Source of the DNA: Marivirga aurantiaca
GTDB taxonomy: Bacteria > Bacteroidota > Bacteroidia > Cytophagales > Cyclobacteriaceae
Length of the DNA: 64,000 bases
Direction of reading: 5' to 3'
Assembly (NCBI RefSeq): GCF_016679925.1
Contig: NZ_JAEQBW010000001.1
Span: forward strand, 1 to 64,000
Numbering within the stretch: the stretch's first letter is position 1; the number at the start of each line of letters is the position of its first letter. Under the pieces are notes generated by a model. The model had not been told where the DNA came from. It saw only the letters and a program-made list of their open reading frames with translations, and ran no database searches. This document shows positions 51,861 through 61,350 of the stretch, piece by piece. The position numbers and the translations under genes are program-made.

Positions 51861-54458
51861 TTGAAAAAATCAGCCTTATTACTTTTAATTTGCTTATCAC
51901 ATCTCTTTTTTGGTTATTCTCAATCTAACAATCAGCATGAAATTAATAGTGCAAATGAAAGCCTTGTGGTAGTTTTAGAAAAACTTGAAAATACTCATAA
52001 GGTAGTTTTTAAATATAAAAGCGAATGGATTGATACAATTAGGGTGAACCTGAAAATGAAATATGAGACTATCGATGAAGTCCTTTCTCAATTACTATTA
52101 AGTAGCAGTCTAAAATATTTGAAAAGAGATCCCAACTATTATGTCATTCTGAAAAATAATTCCATTGATTTAAACTTGAATCAAAAAGAAAAAAGCAAAC
52201 AACCTAAGTTGATTAGCTTAGGAAATGTTCAGTTTGAAAATACAAATGTTACTTTATCTGGATTCTTAATCTCTGGTGAGGATAATTCTCCCATAATAGG
52301 GGCTACTATTGCCATCGATGGTGAAAATAAAGCCATTTCTGATGAATCTGGTTATTATGAAATAGACTTACTTACCGGCTATCATGATTTCGAAGTAAAA
52401 ACGATTGACGCTGAACCCATTTCCTATGAAATAAATATTTATTCCTCAGCCAAACTTGATCTAACTTTATTTAAAACGTATGTACAGCTAGACGATGTGG
52501 TAGTTAACGCAAAGCGACTAGATGAGAATGTTAGCGAGGTTATTGCAGGCAAGGAAAATATTACCATCGAAGAGATTGAGAAGATCCCAGCTTTTCTTGG
52601 GGAAGCAGATGTTATAAAAAGCTTATTATCCCTTCCTGGAGTTAATTCTACAGGGGAAGCCTCTACCGGTTTTAATGTAAGGGGAATTGGTGCTGGTAAT
52701 AACCTGATTTTGGCTGATGGTGGATTAATTTTTAATACCTCCCATTTGTTAGGAGTATTGTCTGCTTTTAACCCTAAGGCTGTAAATAATGTAGACTTTT
52801 ATAAAGGAGTTAAACCTGCAAAATATGGAGGACGAATCGGCTCAGTTTTAGATGTTCAGTTTAGCAGTGGAAGTAAGGAACGAACAGTTCTAGAAGGTGG
52901 GGTCGGGATTTTGGCCTCTAATTTAAATTTTGAGACACCAATCCAAAAAGATAAAAGTAGTATTCAAACTGCATTCAGGCTAGCCTACCCAAATTATTTG
53001 AAAAATTATGTGCGTAATAATGATTTGAAGAACAGTGCTGCTTTTTTTGGTGACGGTCAAATTAAATATTCAGATAACTTAAATGAAAATAACCAAATAA
53101 CCTTTTCTACTTATTTAAGTAAGGATAATTTTAATTTTGCAAATGAATTGCACTACGATTATAGTCAATTGTTAAGCTCCATAAGCTGGGAACATGTTTA
53201 TACTGATGATTTAATTTCGTCTGCATTTTATAGTTATTCTTCCTATGCATCAGGCTTGAATTCTTTTGACCTAGATCTGGGGACAGAACAGGTTTGGAAT
53301 ACTTCCATAGAGGCACATCAATTGAACCTAGATTACTCTTGGGATAAATTTGAAAATAATGAAATCAGTTTTGGTGTAAATAATACTTTTTATAGTCTTA
53401 AGCCAAGACAGTTTGAAGATACTAATGGGATATCAAATAATTTACCTTTAGAGCAAGCACTGGAAACGGCAGTTTATTTTGACAATTTAATTCATATTAA
53501 TGATAAATTCTCAACCTATTTGGGAGGGAGATTTACGGCCTATTCAAATTTACTAGATTCGACATCTATTAACTATTCTGGCTTTGACCCTCGTGTCTCA
53601 CTTAATTATTCTTTTGATAATAACTCTGCAGTAAAATTGAGTTATAATCGGTCTAGACAATTTCTACATTTAGTTTCCAATACTACATCTATATCTCCAG
53701 TAGACATTAGGAAACTCTCTAATCAACAAATTAAGCCATCAATTTCCGATCAAATTTCTTTTGGGTTTTTTAAGAACTTCTTCAATAACAACATAGAAAC
53801 ATCTATTGAAGTCTACAGAGGTTGGCTTTCCAATGTAATTGATTATAGAAACGGTGCTGACCTCTCACAATCAAAACAGATTGAAGAGGAGCTATTGCAA
53901 GGAACTGGAAAAAATTATGGTGTGGAAGTTTACGCAAAAAAAATGAGAGGGGATTTTACTGGCTGGATAAGCTATACTTATTCAAGGTCTTTAAATATTG
54001 TAAATGGAAAATTACCCAATGACCGTATTAATTCAGGTTTAAAGTATCCTTCTAATTTTGATCAGCCACATGTGTTAAATGTTTTTACAGACTATAGATT
54101 TAACAGAAGACTGAATTTGATATTTAATTTTGTGTACAGCACAGGAAGACCAGCAACATTCCCAACGGCAGTTTATAATGGCTATGGTTTAAATGTGGTA
54201 GATTACTCCACCAGAAACAATTATAGAATTCCAAACTATCATAGAGCCGATTTAAGTTTACATGTGGCACCTTCTTTAAAGAAGTATCAAAAAATAAGGG
54301 GGAGTTGGACATTTACATTATATAATCTTTACGGCAGACGAAATGCCTATTCTGTATTCTATAGACCTTCTATTGTGACTAATAGACTGAATTCATACAA
54401 GTTGTCAATTCTCGGAAATGTTATTCCTGCAATCACCTATAATTTCAAATTAAAATAA
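51861..54458 (+). CDS. TonB-dependent receptor with STN and carboxypeptidase-like domains
   Basis: An 865-residue outer-membrane receptor. It starts at TTG 51861 with signal peptide (MKKSALLLLICLSHLFFGYSQ). Residues about 25-95 form an STN-like secretin/TonB N-terminal domain (LVVVLEKLENTHKVVFKYKSEWID), then a carboxypeptidase-regulatory-like beta domain (SGFLISGEDNSPIIGATIAIDGE), the plug (IKSLLSLPGVNSTGEASTGFNVRGIGAGNNLILADGGLIFNTSHLLG) and the barrel. The STN domain could make it a transducer with an anti-sigma partner, but none is adjacent. The stop overlaps the next start (TAATG at 54456-54460). The substrate is unknown. Confidence 0.93.
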   Translation: MKKSALLLLICLSHLFFGYSQSNNQHEINSANESLVVVLEKLENTHKVVFKYKSEWIDTIRVNLKMKYETIDEVLSQLLLSSSLKYLKRDPNYYVILKNNSIDLNLNQKEKSKQPKLISLGNVQFENTNVTLSGFLISGEDNSPIIGATIAIDGENKAISDESGYYEIDLLTGYHDFEVKTIDAEPISYEINIYSSAKLDLTLFKTYVQLDDVVVNAKRLDENVSEVIAGKENITIEEIEKIPAFLGEADVIKSLLSLPGVNSTGEASTGFNVRGIGAGNNLILADGGLIFNTSHLLGVLSAFNPKAVNNVDFYKGVKPAKYGGRIGSVLDVQFSSGSKERTVLEGGVGILASNLNFETPIQKDKSSIQTAFRLAYPNYLKNYVRNNDLKNSAAFFGDGQIKYSDNLNENNQITFSTYLSKDNFNFANELHYDYSQLLSSISWEHVYTDDLISSAFYSYSSYASGLNSFDLDLGTEQVWNTSIEAHQLNLDYSWDKFENNEISFGVNNTFYSLKPRQFEDTNGISNNLPLEQALETAVYFDNLIHINDKFSTYLGGRFTAYSNLLDSTSINYSGFDPRVSLNYSFDNNSAVKLSYNRSRQFLHLVSNTTSISPVDIRKLSNQQIKPSISDQISFGFFKNFFNNNIETSIEVYRGWLSNVIDYRNGADLSQSKQIEEELLQGTGKNYGVEVYAKKMRGDFTGWISYTYSRSLNIVNGKLPNDRINSGLKYPSNFDQPHVLNVFTDYRFNRRLNLIFNFVYSTGRPATFPTAVYNGYGLNVVDYSTRNNYRIPNYHRADLSLHVAPSLKKYQKIRGSWTFTLYNLYGRRNAYSVFYRPSIVTNRLNSYKLSILGNVIPAITYNFKLK

Positions 54459-55579
54459 TGAGATTTACTTTTATCCCCATATTACTTTTAATGCTTTTAG
54501 GAAGCTGCATTGACGAATTTAAAACAGATGTTCCATCTGTAAGTGGTGTTTTGGTCGTGGAAGCGCGCCTTTCAAATAATAATGATTTCACAGAAGTCTT
54601 ACTTTCTCGTTCTTTAAATATAAATGGCAACAGGAGGCCTGTAGAGGTATTAAATGCCAATGTAAAGATAATAGATAACTTGAATAACCAATACCAGATG
54701 CAACAAGCAGGTGAAACCGGAAGGTATTGGTTTAAGTCAAATCCACCCCAATTGATTCAAGACAATTCTTATCAATTGCATATACAATTAGATAATGGAG
54801 AGGAATTTCTTTCGAAATCAGTGATTTATAATGCCCCAATTGAAATAGGAGAAATCAATATCGATTTTGTGTTGGATGAAGCTGTAATTAGTAGTGAGGC
54901 TATTATGGTTCCATTTTTAGATTTCAATGAAAATTTTGAAGTTCAAACTAATGAGCACGATACGCTTTATTTTTACCATGATTATGAAGGAATCTATGCT
55001 TTTCAAGCACCTTATCAAGGAAGTGATGCTTGCTATCCAGACGGTACTCGAGATCCTTCTCAATTATTTGAGGTGATATGTTATAAATTTGGAGAAAGAG
55101 ATATTCCATCAAATGTTAATTATGTAGTAAATAACAGTTCCTCAGATTTAAATTTACTCCATATTCGTCCAGGATACGAATTTTTAATAGGTTATAGCAT
55201 GCAAATAAGGCGTCATAGGATTAGTCAATCATTTTTTGAGTACATGACTAATCTTAAAAAGCAGGCAAACTATGGGGGCTCTATTTTTGATATTCCTCCA
55301 TTTAGAGTAGAAGGGAATGTAGAAAATGTAAGCAACCCTTCAGCTCCCGCCTTAGGATTTTTTAGTGTTGAATCTGTTAATTACTCCAACAGAATTTTTA
55401 TTGACAGAAATGATATTAATGGTCCCATTTATGAAAATACCACAGCAGCTAAATGTGTTAATACGTTGTATGATGATTCTGCTAGTGAAGAGAACCTATA
55501 TAGACCGGCTGCTCCATGTTGTGATTGTCGAATTGAGCCTGGGTCTTCGGATCAAAAACCTGAGGTATGGCCAAATTAA
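54458..55579 (+). CDS. DUF4249 outer-membrane lipoprotein
   Basis: A 373-residue lipoprotein: MRFTFIPILLLMLLGSCID with lipid Cys17. The rest has the DUF4249 pattern with PSVSGVLVVEARLSNNNDFTEVLLSRSLNINGN followed by strand-rich segments and a Cys-rich end (CCDC). DUF4249 lipoproteins are encoded next to TonB-dependent receptors in Bacteroidota and probably act as their surface partners. The ATG overlaps the receptor's stop codon. It is the second gene of a three-gene operon. Confidence 0.9.
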   Translation: MRFTFIPILLLMLLGSCIDEFKTDVPSVSGVLVVEARLSNNNDFTEVLLSRSLNINGNRRPVEVLNANVKIIDNLNNQYQMQQAGETGRYWFKSNPPQLIQDNSYQLHIQLDNGEEFLSKSVIYNAPIEIGEINIDFVLDEAVISSEAIMVPFLDFNENFEVQTNEHDTLYFYHDYEGIYAFQAPYQGSDACYPDGTRDPSQLFEVICYKFGERDIPSNVNYVVNNSSSDLNLLHIRPGYEFLIGYSMQIRRHRISQSFFEYMTNLKKQANYGGSIFDIPPFRVEGNVENVSNPSAPALGFFSVESVNYSNRIFIDRNDINGPIYENTTAAKCVNTLYDDSASEENLYRPAAPCCDCRIEPGSSDQKPEVWPN

Positions 55580-55587
55580 ATCAAATA

Positions 55588-57936
55588 ATGAAAATAATCG
55601 CCTTAATTCTATTCACATCGTTTATAGGAATATGTACAAATTCATTGGCTTTGGCACAGCCAAATGAAAGTGTGCTGCTTACGCTAGATAAGCCATTTTA
55701 TGTGGCAGGAGACTCAGTTCATTTCACTAGTTATTTAATGAACGAGAAAGATGAAAAACTAGGAGGATTAAGTAGCATATATTATGTTAAAATCTATAAT
55801 GAATCCTTGGATGAAATTGTAGATTTTTCGGGTAAGACAATTGATGGATATGGCTCAGGTGCAATTCAATTACCATATAATCTTGATTCTGATACTTATC
55901 TAATTGTGGCTTATACGAAATGGATGTTGCAAAATAATCAAAGAAATTTTTTCAAAAAGCCAATTAAAGTTTTCGGAAACGAAGAGCATAAAAGTTACGA
56001 ACAAATTAAAATGAATCCATCCGAATCTCTTCTGATATGGCCTGAAGGAGGAGGTGTTATAAATGATTTCGCTAATCGTATAGGCTATCAATTAAATATT
56101 GAAGATTCTGAACCAAACCAAGTAATTGAAGGGTACTTAGTCGATCATACGGCAGATACTTTGCTAAGATTTAAACCGCAAAGTGGGCAAATTGGCTTCT
56201 TTAGCTTTGTTCCCCATGCTAGTTCTACTTATAGGGTTTGTTTTAATAGTGGGGGAAAGTGGCTTTCTCAAGAATTAGGTCAGTATAGGGATAGAAGAAG
56301 TACAATTAAGTTAATTGACAGGGACAAAGAAAAATTACTGATCTATGGTTTAAGCAATAAAGAAATAGCCAATCAGGAGTACACTCTTGTTGTTAGTCAT
56401 AATGAGGCGCCATATTTAAAAGGCAAACAGCAATTTAATGGCAAGAGTATTGTATTTGCTATTCCCAAAAGGTCATTAAAAAACGGTTTGAATTTAATAC
56501 AACTTTATGATCAAAATAATATCCTCAGCGCTTCAAAATCATATATTTATTTAGAAAATCAATCTGCCGTTTCTATTGTTTTAAAGGATTCAATATTTGA
56601 GAATCATTCCCATATTAAAATTCCATTAGAGGTGTTTATTTCTGATTCTTCAGAATATACTACAAGTATCTCAATAAGAAATAAAGAATTGTTTTTACAA
56701 GGTGAATTTTATTCAAAACCGAGCTATCATGAGTTTACTAGGCTTGTAAACAATTCAGATGTGATGTCGTTGAGAGAGCTTCTTGATCAAGAAATGGATC
56801 TAATTCAATCGTTCCTTCTTGCAATGGATAATGATGAGAGTTTTACCAAAAGATCTGAAAAGATTGCTTTACAAGTAACTAATCCACCTGAACAGGTTAT
56901 TGATTTTAAGGAAATCAATGGAAAGCTTAAATGGTCAGATGAAGCACCTAAAGCAGGCAATTGTTATATGATTTGTTCAGTTAGCAATGCTCAAGAGTCC
57001 TCTTTATACAGTACCGACATTGATGAAAATGGAAATTTTAACTTTATAATAGTCCGCCCTAAGGAGGATGCCAAAATTATTGTAAAGCCAATTTTTAAGG
57101 ACAAACAAGTGCCATTTGCGCTGTCTGTTGATCACTTAGAACCTATTGTAAAGGAGGAAGACTTTAAATTAATTTTTCATGCAAAAACAGAGCAGGTAAC
57201 TCAGCTGGTTATAAGGACAAATGAAAATAATGTTATCAATAGAAATTACAATTTATTGCTTAAAGGTGAAAACAACCCTCAATCGAATTTAAGTGCTTTT
57301 TTTGATTCTTATGATGCTGAGTTAGATTTAAAAGAATATATAGAGCTAAACTCTTTTGCGGAAGTATGCAAGGAATTAATTGCAGGAATAAAAATTTCAG
57401 AAAGAAAAGGAGAAACTAGAATAAACCTTAAGAAATTGGAGGCGTCTGGTTTTCAAAACCCGCCTATGAAAGAGCAACCTTTCATGATTATTGATGGCGT
57501 GCCAATTTCTAATAGTCAAATCATTACCGAGTTACCAGTATTGTCCATTGATTATATTAGGCTTTTAAATCGGGAGGTATATATTAATAACCTTCTGTTT
57601 CATGGAGTGCTAGAAATTTCAACCAGAGAAGGTGATTATCTTGCTGATAATTTGAATTCAGACTCTCTTTATTTTGAAAATTATCAGGTGCCAGTATTTA
57701 ATCAAAACACATTTAATTTTTCAAATGAGGTAACTGAAAACAAGAGAGTTCCTAGTTTCAATCCTCTGATGTATTGGAACCCTACATTTATCCTTTCCAA
57801 TAAAACCAAATATATTAAATTAAATTCAGGAGATGATATTGGTGATTTTCTTATTGAAATAAATGGTGTTGATAAGAAGGGAAATACGGTTTCATTTTTA
57901 GGCGAAATTCAAATTACCCAAAAATCAACTCAATAA
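55588..57936 (+). CDS. Large secreted protein with MG2-like start and plug-like C-terminus
   Basis: A 782-residue protein. The start 55588 gives MKIIALILFTSFIGICTNSLALAQ as signal peptide; upstream start 55567 overlaps the lipoprotein gene. The N-terminus LTLDKPFYVAGDSVHFTSYLMNEKDEKLGGLSSIYYVKIYNESLDE is like an MG2 domain of alpha-2-macroglobulins. The end (about 645-720) has FMIIDGVPISNSQIITELPVLSIDYIRLL and HGVLEISTREGDYLA, resembling a TonB plug strand pattern. Together with receptor and DUF4249 lipoprotein it forms a typical Bacteroidota surface trio. The precise role is inferred from this context only. Confidence 0.75.
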   Translation: MKIIALILFTSFIGICTNSLALAQPNESVLLTLDKPFYVAGDSVHFTSYLMNEKDEKLGGLSSIYYVKIYNESLDEIVDFSGKTIDGYGSGAIQLPYNLDSDTYLIVAYTKWMLQNNQRNFFKKPIKVFGNEEHKSYEQIKMNPSESLLIWPEGGGVINDFANRIGYQLNIEDSEPNQVIEGYLVDHTADTLLRFKPQSGQIGFFSFVPHASSTYRVCFNSGGKWLSQELGQYRDRRSTIKLIDRDKEKLLIYGLSNKEIANQEYTLVVSHNEAPYLKGKQQFNGKSIVFAIPKRSLKNGLNLIQLYDQNNILSASKSYIYLENQSAVSIVLKDSIFENHSHIKIPLEVFISDSSEYTTSISIRNKELFLQGEFYSKPSYHEFTRLVNNSDVMSLRELLDQEMDLIQSFLLAMDNDESFTKRSEKIALQVTNPPEQVIDFKEINGKLKWSDEAPKAGNCYMICSVSNAQESSLYSTDIDENGNFNFIIVRPKEDAKIIVKPIFKDKQVPFALSVDHLEPIVKEEDFKLIFHAKTEQVTQLVIRTNENNVINRNYNLLLKGENNPQSNLSAFFDSYDAELDLKEYIELNSFAEVCKELIAGIKISERKGETRINLKKLEASGFQNPPMKEQPFMIIDGVPISNSQIITELPVLSIDYIRLLNREVYINNLLFHGVLEISTREGDYLADNLNSDSLYFENYQVPVFNQNTFNFSNEVTENKRVPSFNPLMYWNPTFILSNKTKYIKLNSGDDIGDFLIEINGVDKKGNTVSFLGEIQITQKSTQ

Positions 57937-57940
57937 GCTT

Positions 57941-58393
57941 TTACTTCTTATCCTTCGAATCAATAATAATGGTAACAGGCCCGTCATTTATCAGGCTTAC
58001 CTGCATATCGCCACCAAACTGACCACTTTGAATTTCAGTAGGAATTACGGCATTTAGGGATTGGAGCATTTTTTCATAAAGTGGCATAGCTACTTCCGGC
58101 TTGGCTGCTTTAATATAAGAGGGTCTGTTGCCTTTTTTAGTACTGGCGTGAAGCGTAAATTGGCTAATGAGTAAGATTTCCCCATGAATCTCTATAAGGC
58201 TTTTGTTCATCACTCCATCTTCATCATTGAAAATCCTTAAATTGCTGATCTTACGGGTGAGCCATTCAATATCTTCATCAGTATCTGCTTCTTCTATTCC
58301 TAACAGAATCATCAAACCATACCCAATTTTCCCTTTAACTGCATTGTTTATTGTAACTGAGGCTTCAGTTACGCGTTGAATGACTACAATCAT
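57941..58393 (-). CDS. dtd: D-aminoacyl-tRNA deacylase
   Basis: A 150-residue enzyme that removes D-amino acids (and glycine from tRNA-Ala) from mischarged tRNAs. The active-site LISQFTL and NDGPVTIIID motifs and the N-terminal MIVVIQRVTEASVTIN are present; length matches the family. It overlaps the oxidoreductase gene upstream by 4 bases (ATGA). It is the last gene of a five-gene minus-strand operon. Full length. Confidence 0.95.
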   Translation of the reverse strand: MIVVIQRVTEASVTINNAVKGKIGYGLMILLGIEEADTDEDIEWLTRKISNLRIFNDEDGVMNKSLIEIHGEILLISQFTLHASTKKGNRPSYIKAAKPEVAMPLYEKMLQSLNAVIPTEIQSGQFGGDMQVSLINDGPVTIIIDSKDKK

Positions 58394-59049
58394 GCTATCT
58401 TTTGAATTTCGTCAGATTCCAATATTTTGAGAGAGGCGGATTCGTTTTTAGCAGTTTCAAGAATGGCTTTTGCTATCTGACGGGCATGTATCTTTTCATA
58501 TTTTTTTAAAGGCCCTTTAAAAATAAAGTCTAATTTATCCACAGCCCACAAAGCAACTTTCTCTCCTTTTCTCTGGTCATTTCTTTCTCCTTCAATAATG
58601 GAAGGCCTGAAAATGAATGTTTTTTTCAATTTCATTGCCTGAATAGCATTTTCTGTTTCTCCTTTCACTTTGTTATAAAAAACAAATGATTTGGCATTTG
58701 CCCCCATGGCAGAGATTAAACTAAATGAATTGGCTTCATTTTCCCTGGCAATGGCTGCCAAAGTGGTAGGGTACTGGAAATCTACTTTTTTGAATGCTTC
58801 TTTTGAACCAGCTTTTTTCATCGTTGTTCCTAAACAGCAGAAATAGTCATCCGCTTTAAGTTCCTTTACGTATGATTCCAGATTATCAAAATCCTCAATA
58901 ATTATTTCTTTTAGTTTGCCATCATTACCTCCAATGTTTCTACGGGTGAGTACTTTTATGTGAGAGTAATAAGGATCTTCCATTAATAAGTCCAGCAAAT
59001 GACCACCTACTAATCCGGTAGCCCCTGCAATAAGTGCTGTTTTAGCCAT
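58390..59049 (-). CDS. NAD(P)H-binding protein (atypical SDR, HTATIP2-like)
   Basis: A 219-residue protein. KTALIAGATGLVGGHLLDLL is the nucleotide-binding motif; DDYFCCLGTTMKKAGSKEAFKKVDFQYP and FSLISAMGANAKSFVFYNKVKGETE (with Tyr-x3-Lys-like YNKVK) and FIFRPSIIEGERND follow the order of the TIP30/HTATIP2-type SDR branch. Function is unknown in bacteria. Its stop overlaps dtd and its start overlaps the thioredoxin-like gene by 8 bases, so translation is coupled. Confidence 0.88.
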   Translation of the reverse strand: MAKTALIAGATGLVGGHLLDLLMEDPYYSHIKVLTRRNIGGNDGKLKEIIIEDFDNLESYVKELKADDYFCCLGTTMKKAGSKEAFKKVDFQYPTTLAAIARENEANSFSLISAMGANAKSFVFYNKVKGETENAIQAMKLKKTFIFRPSIIEGERNDQRKGEKVALWAVDKLDFIFKGPLKKYEKIHARQIAKAILETAKNESASLKILESDEIQKIA

Positions 59050-59659
59050 CAGTGTTTAGTTTTTTAAGTAAGCTGGAAAATTCATTTTGCAAAGTTTGCA
59101 TTTTATCATCTGCATACCATTTATGGATGCTTTCTATAAAAGCTAAATTATCCAATGTAGGAATTGTTTTAGAGGCCATTACCATTTTTTGAACGGGTTC
59201 GGGACGTGGTCCCCATTTGGCCTGTTCATTAAGACTTTCGTCCATCATTATCAGGATAGGAATAGAACGGGACCCATTGGTTAAATAGGCATCCATTACT
59301 TCCGGATGTTCATCCCTTAGAATTAGCCTTAAATTTATATTTTCATTTAGATCAGCTAATTTTGCAATAAAAGGGATGTTTTGAGCAGCATCGCCACACC
59401 ACGCTTCTGTAATAATCAGCCATTGCATTAGTGGCAAAGCTTTTACCAGGTTGGTTACTTCTTCATTGATTTGAAGTGTTTTATCCCAGCGGTTCATCCT
59501 TTGATCATTCATTTTAGTGTAAGCCACCATCTCATCTGAATGATTATTGCCAGTGGTTTTTCTTTCTTGCAGGAGTAGTTTTATCATATTTCGGTAGGCT
59601 GCATAATCCAATGCTCCATTCATTAAATCCTGGGTAACCACTTTCTTTACTTTCTTCAT
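59042..59659 (-). CDS. Thioredoxin-like protein with WCGDA active-site variant
   Basis: A 205-residue protein of the Thioredoxin_9 type: LMQWLIITEAWCGDAAQNIPFIAKLAD, where the usual WCxxC reads WCGDA, so the second Cys is missing, then RLILRDEHPEVMDAYLTNGSRSIPILIMMD with the cis-Pro loop. It may use a single Cys or be redox-silent. It is the third gene of the operon. Function is not established. Confidence 0.88.
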   Translation of the reverse strand: MKKVKKVVTQDLMNGALDYAAYRNMIKLLLQERKTTGNNHSDEMVAYTKMNDQRMNRWDKTLQINEEVTNLVKALPLMQWLIITEAWCGDAAQNIPFIAKLADLNENINLRLILRDEHPEVMDAYLTNGSRSIPILIMMDESLNEQAKWGPRPEPVQKMVMASKTIPTLDNLAFIESIHKWYADDKMQTLQNEFSSLLKKLNTDG

Positions 59660-59667
59660 TGTATATT

Positions 59668-60069
59668 TTAATCTATCTGCTTATGCTTACTCTCCCATTC
59701 AAGGAATTGTTGCATTTCATCACCCAAATATTGGTAAAGCCAAAGGATCAATGAAGCATCATCCAGAAAGCCTCCAACAGGGATAAAGTCAGGAATAATA
59801 TCCATAGGCGTAACAAAATAGAGAAGCACTGCTACTGTATAAAGCATGCTTTTGAATGAGACGTTTCTGTAATAGCCTTTAATATAGGCTTTTACCAGCC
59901 GGATGAAAGCATACAATTGACCTTTTACAGCCTGGATTTTCTCAGAAGCTTTGGCCCTGCTGCCCAAAGTCTCTTTTGCATCTTTTACTAAATTTAAAGC
60001 TAAATTTTTATCCTTCAATATTCTTGAGGCACGCTTAATCGCATTTTTGTAGGATAATTTTTTACCCAT
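59668..60069 (-). CDS. YkvA-family DUF1232 membrane protein
   Basis: A 133-residue protein with a basic helical start and the DUF1232 core YTVAVLLYFVTPMDIIPDFIPVGGFLDDASLILWLY (residues about 75-113). The repeated PxDxIPDxxP-type motif is diagnostic. Function is unknown. It starts overlapping the end of the small membrane-protein gene upstream by 8 bases. Confidence 0.9.
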   Translation of the reverse strand: MGKKLSYKNAIKRASRILKDKNLALNLVKDAKETLGSRAKASEKIQAVKGQLYAFIRLVKAYIKGYYRNVSFKSMLYTVAVLLYFVTPMDIIPDFIPVGGFLDDASLILWLYQYLGDEMQQFLEWESKHKQID

Positions 60070-60283
60070 TTTGTTCGTCTTTAAGTTTCTTATTCTTTCT
60101 TATGGGTACCAAAATGTATACAAATAAGGTGTATAAAGAAAATGATACAATCAGTATAAGGTATAAATCTGTCAATAAGTTCTTATAAATGAATAACGAC
60201 CAGGCCAGAATTAAGCTAACGGCACCTACCCAGATTCTGATATTATTTGCTTTTATTTGACTACTCTTGTAAGGATTTTCCAT
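60062..60283 (-). CDS. Small two-helix membrane protein
   Basis: A 73-residue protein beginning MENPYKSSQIKANNIRIW; an in-frame start at 60304 would add seven residues. Two hydrophobic segments (about 18-32 and 38-57) and a charged tail (RKNKKLKDEQNG). No family is recognised. It heads the five-gene operon of YkvA, thioredoxin-like, SDR and Dtd genes. Confidence 0.65.
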   Translation of the reverse strand: MENPYKSSQIKANNIRIWVGAVSLILAWSLFIYKNLLTDLYLILIVSFSLYTLFVYILVPIRKNKKLKDEQNG

Positions 60284-60360
60284 AATTGATTTAAATTTGA
60301 ACAACTCTAGTGTAAATTTAACAATTTTGTGCCAATTTTATTTCGTAATTGTTCTAATGA

Positions 60361-61263
60361 ATGAAAAAGCTCCTTGTCATTTTATGTTTTTTATTGAGTT
60401 GCCCGGTATTGATTTTTGCCCAAATTGAAAATCCTAAATTGGAGGAAAGGCCATCTGAAAATTTAAGGTCTATGGTCACTGTCTATTTAAAAACCGGAGA
60501 AATTTATAAAGGCTACTTTATCAGCCAAAACAAAGAATTTCTGGAGATAGAATCTGAGACACTTGGTAGAATTACCATTCAAACAGCACGTATAAAAAAA
60601 ATTGATGCCGGGAAATCTAACAAGCCGATTGTAGTAGATGCTGAAAAAAATCAGTTGGAAGACTTAAATGCAATGAGATATTTTTTTGGGACAAGTGGCT
60701 TCAATTTTAAGAAAGGTGAATCATACATAAGAAACAATCCAATGACCTATCATAAAGGGATTACGGATAACTTTTCTATTGGAGTAGGTACCAGCTTCTT
60801 TTTTGGAATATTGGGAGTGCCGATATTGTTTGTCAATCCTCATTATACCAAATCAATTAATAAAAATTTACATTTTAAAGCCGGACTAGGTGCGGCAATA
60901 GGTGTAAGTATAGGAGACGCAGAAGGCGGGGCCGGGGCTCTATTGAATACTGGCTTAACTTTAGGGAATCCTGATATAAACCTTACAGGTACTTTTTATT
61001 ATGGGGTAGTTTCTGATTTCGGTTCTTCCAGTTTTGTATCCCTTGCAGGAAAGGCAAGGATAGGTAGAAAACTGGCAATAATCTCAGAGAATGCATTTTT
61101 TTATAATGAATTCAATGGTAATAGTGGTAATATTATGTTGAGCTATGGGTTAAGATATATAACTGAAAGTGGAAGCTTTGATCTTGGTTTCATTAACAAT
61201 AGAGACTTTGGCGAGTTCTATTATATTGGCATCCCCTTTATTGCCCTGACTCTGGGGCTTTAA
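60361..61263 (+). CDS. Secreted beta-rich protein, possible outer-membrane protein
   Basis: A 300-residue protein with a signal peptide (MKKLLVILCFLLSCPVLIFAQ). Residues 38-80 form an SH3/LSm-like strand set (MVTVYLKTGEIYKGYFISQNKEFLEIESETLGRITIQTARIKKI). The C-terminal two thirds alternate Gly- and aromatic-rich strands (NFSIGVGTSFFFGILGVPILFV, HFKAGLGAAIGVSIGDAEGGAGALLNTGL) as in small outer-membrane barrels. No family name is assigned. It is divergent from the dtd operon. Confidence 0.7.
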   Translation: MKKLLVILCFLLSCPVLIFAQIENPKLEERPSENLRSMVTVYLKTGEIYKGYFISQNKEFLEIESETLGRITIQTARIKKIDAGKSNKPIVVDAEKNQLEDLNAMRYFFGTSGFNFKKGESYIRNNPMTYHKGITDNFSIGVGTSFFFGILGVPILFVNPHYTKSINKNLHFKAGLGAAIGVSIGDAEGGAGALLNTGLTLGNPDINLTGTFYYGVVSDFGSSSFVSLAGKARIGRKLAIISENAFFYNEFNGNSGNIMLSYGLRYITESGSFDLGFINNRDFGEFYYIGIPFIALTLGL

Positions 61264-61350
61264 TTTCCGCTCATATAATTAATGATATAAAATCCTGCAA
61301 ATTGAAAACCGTTCTGTTATTTTTGGTTTTCACGTGACCTTTTTACCCAA

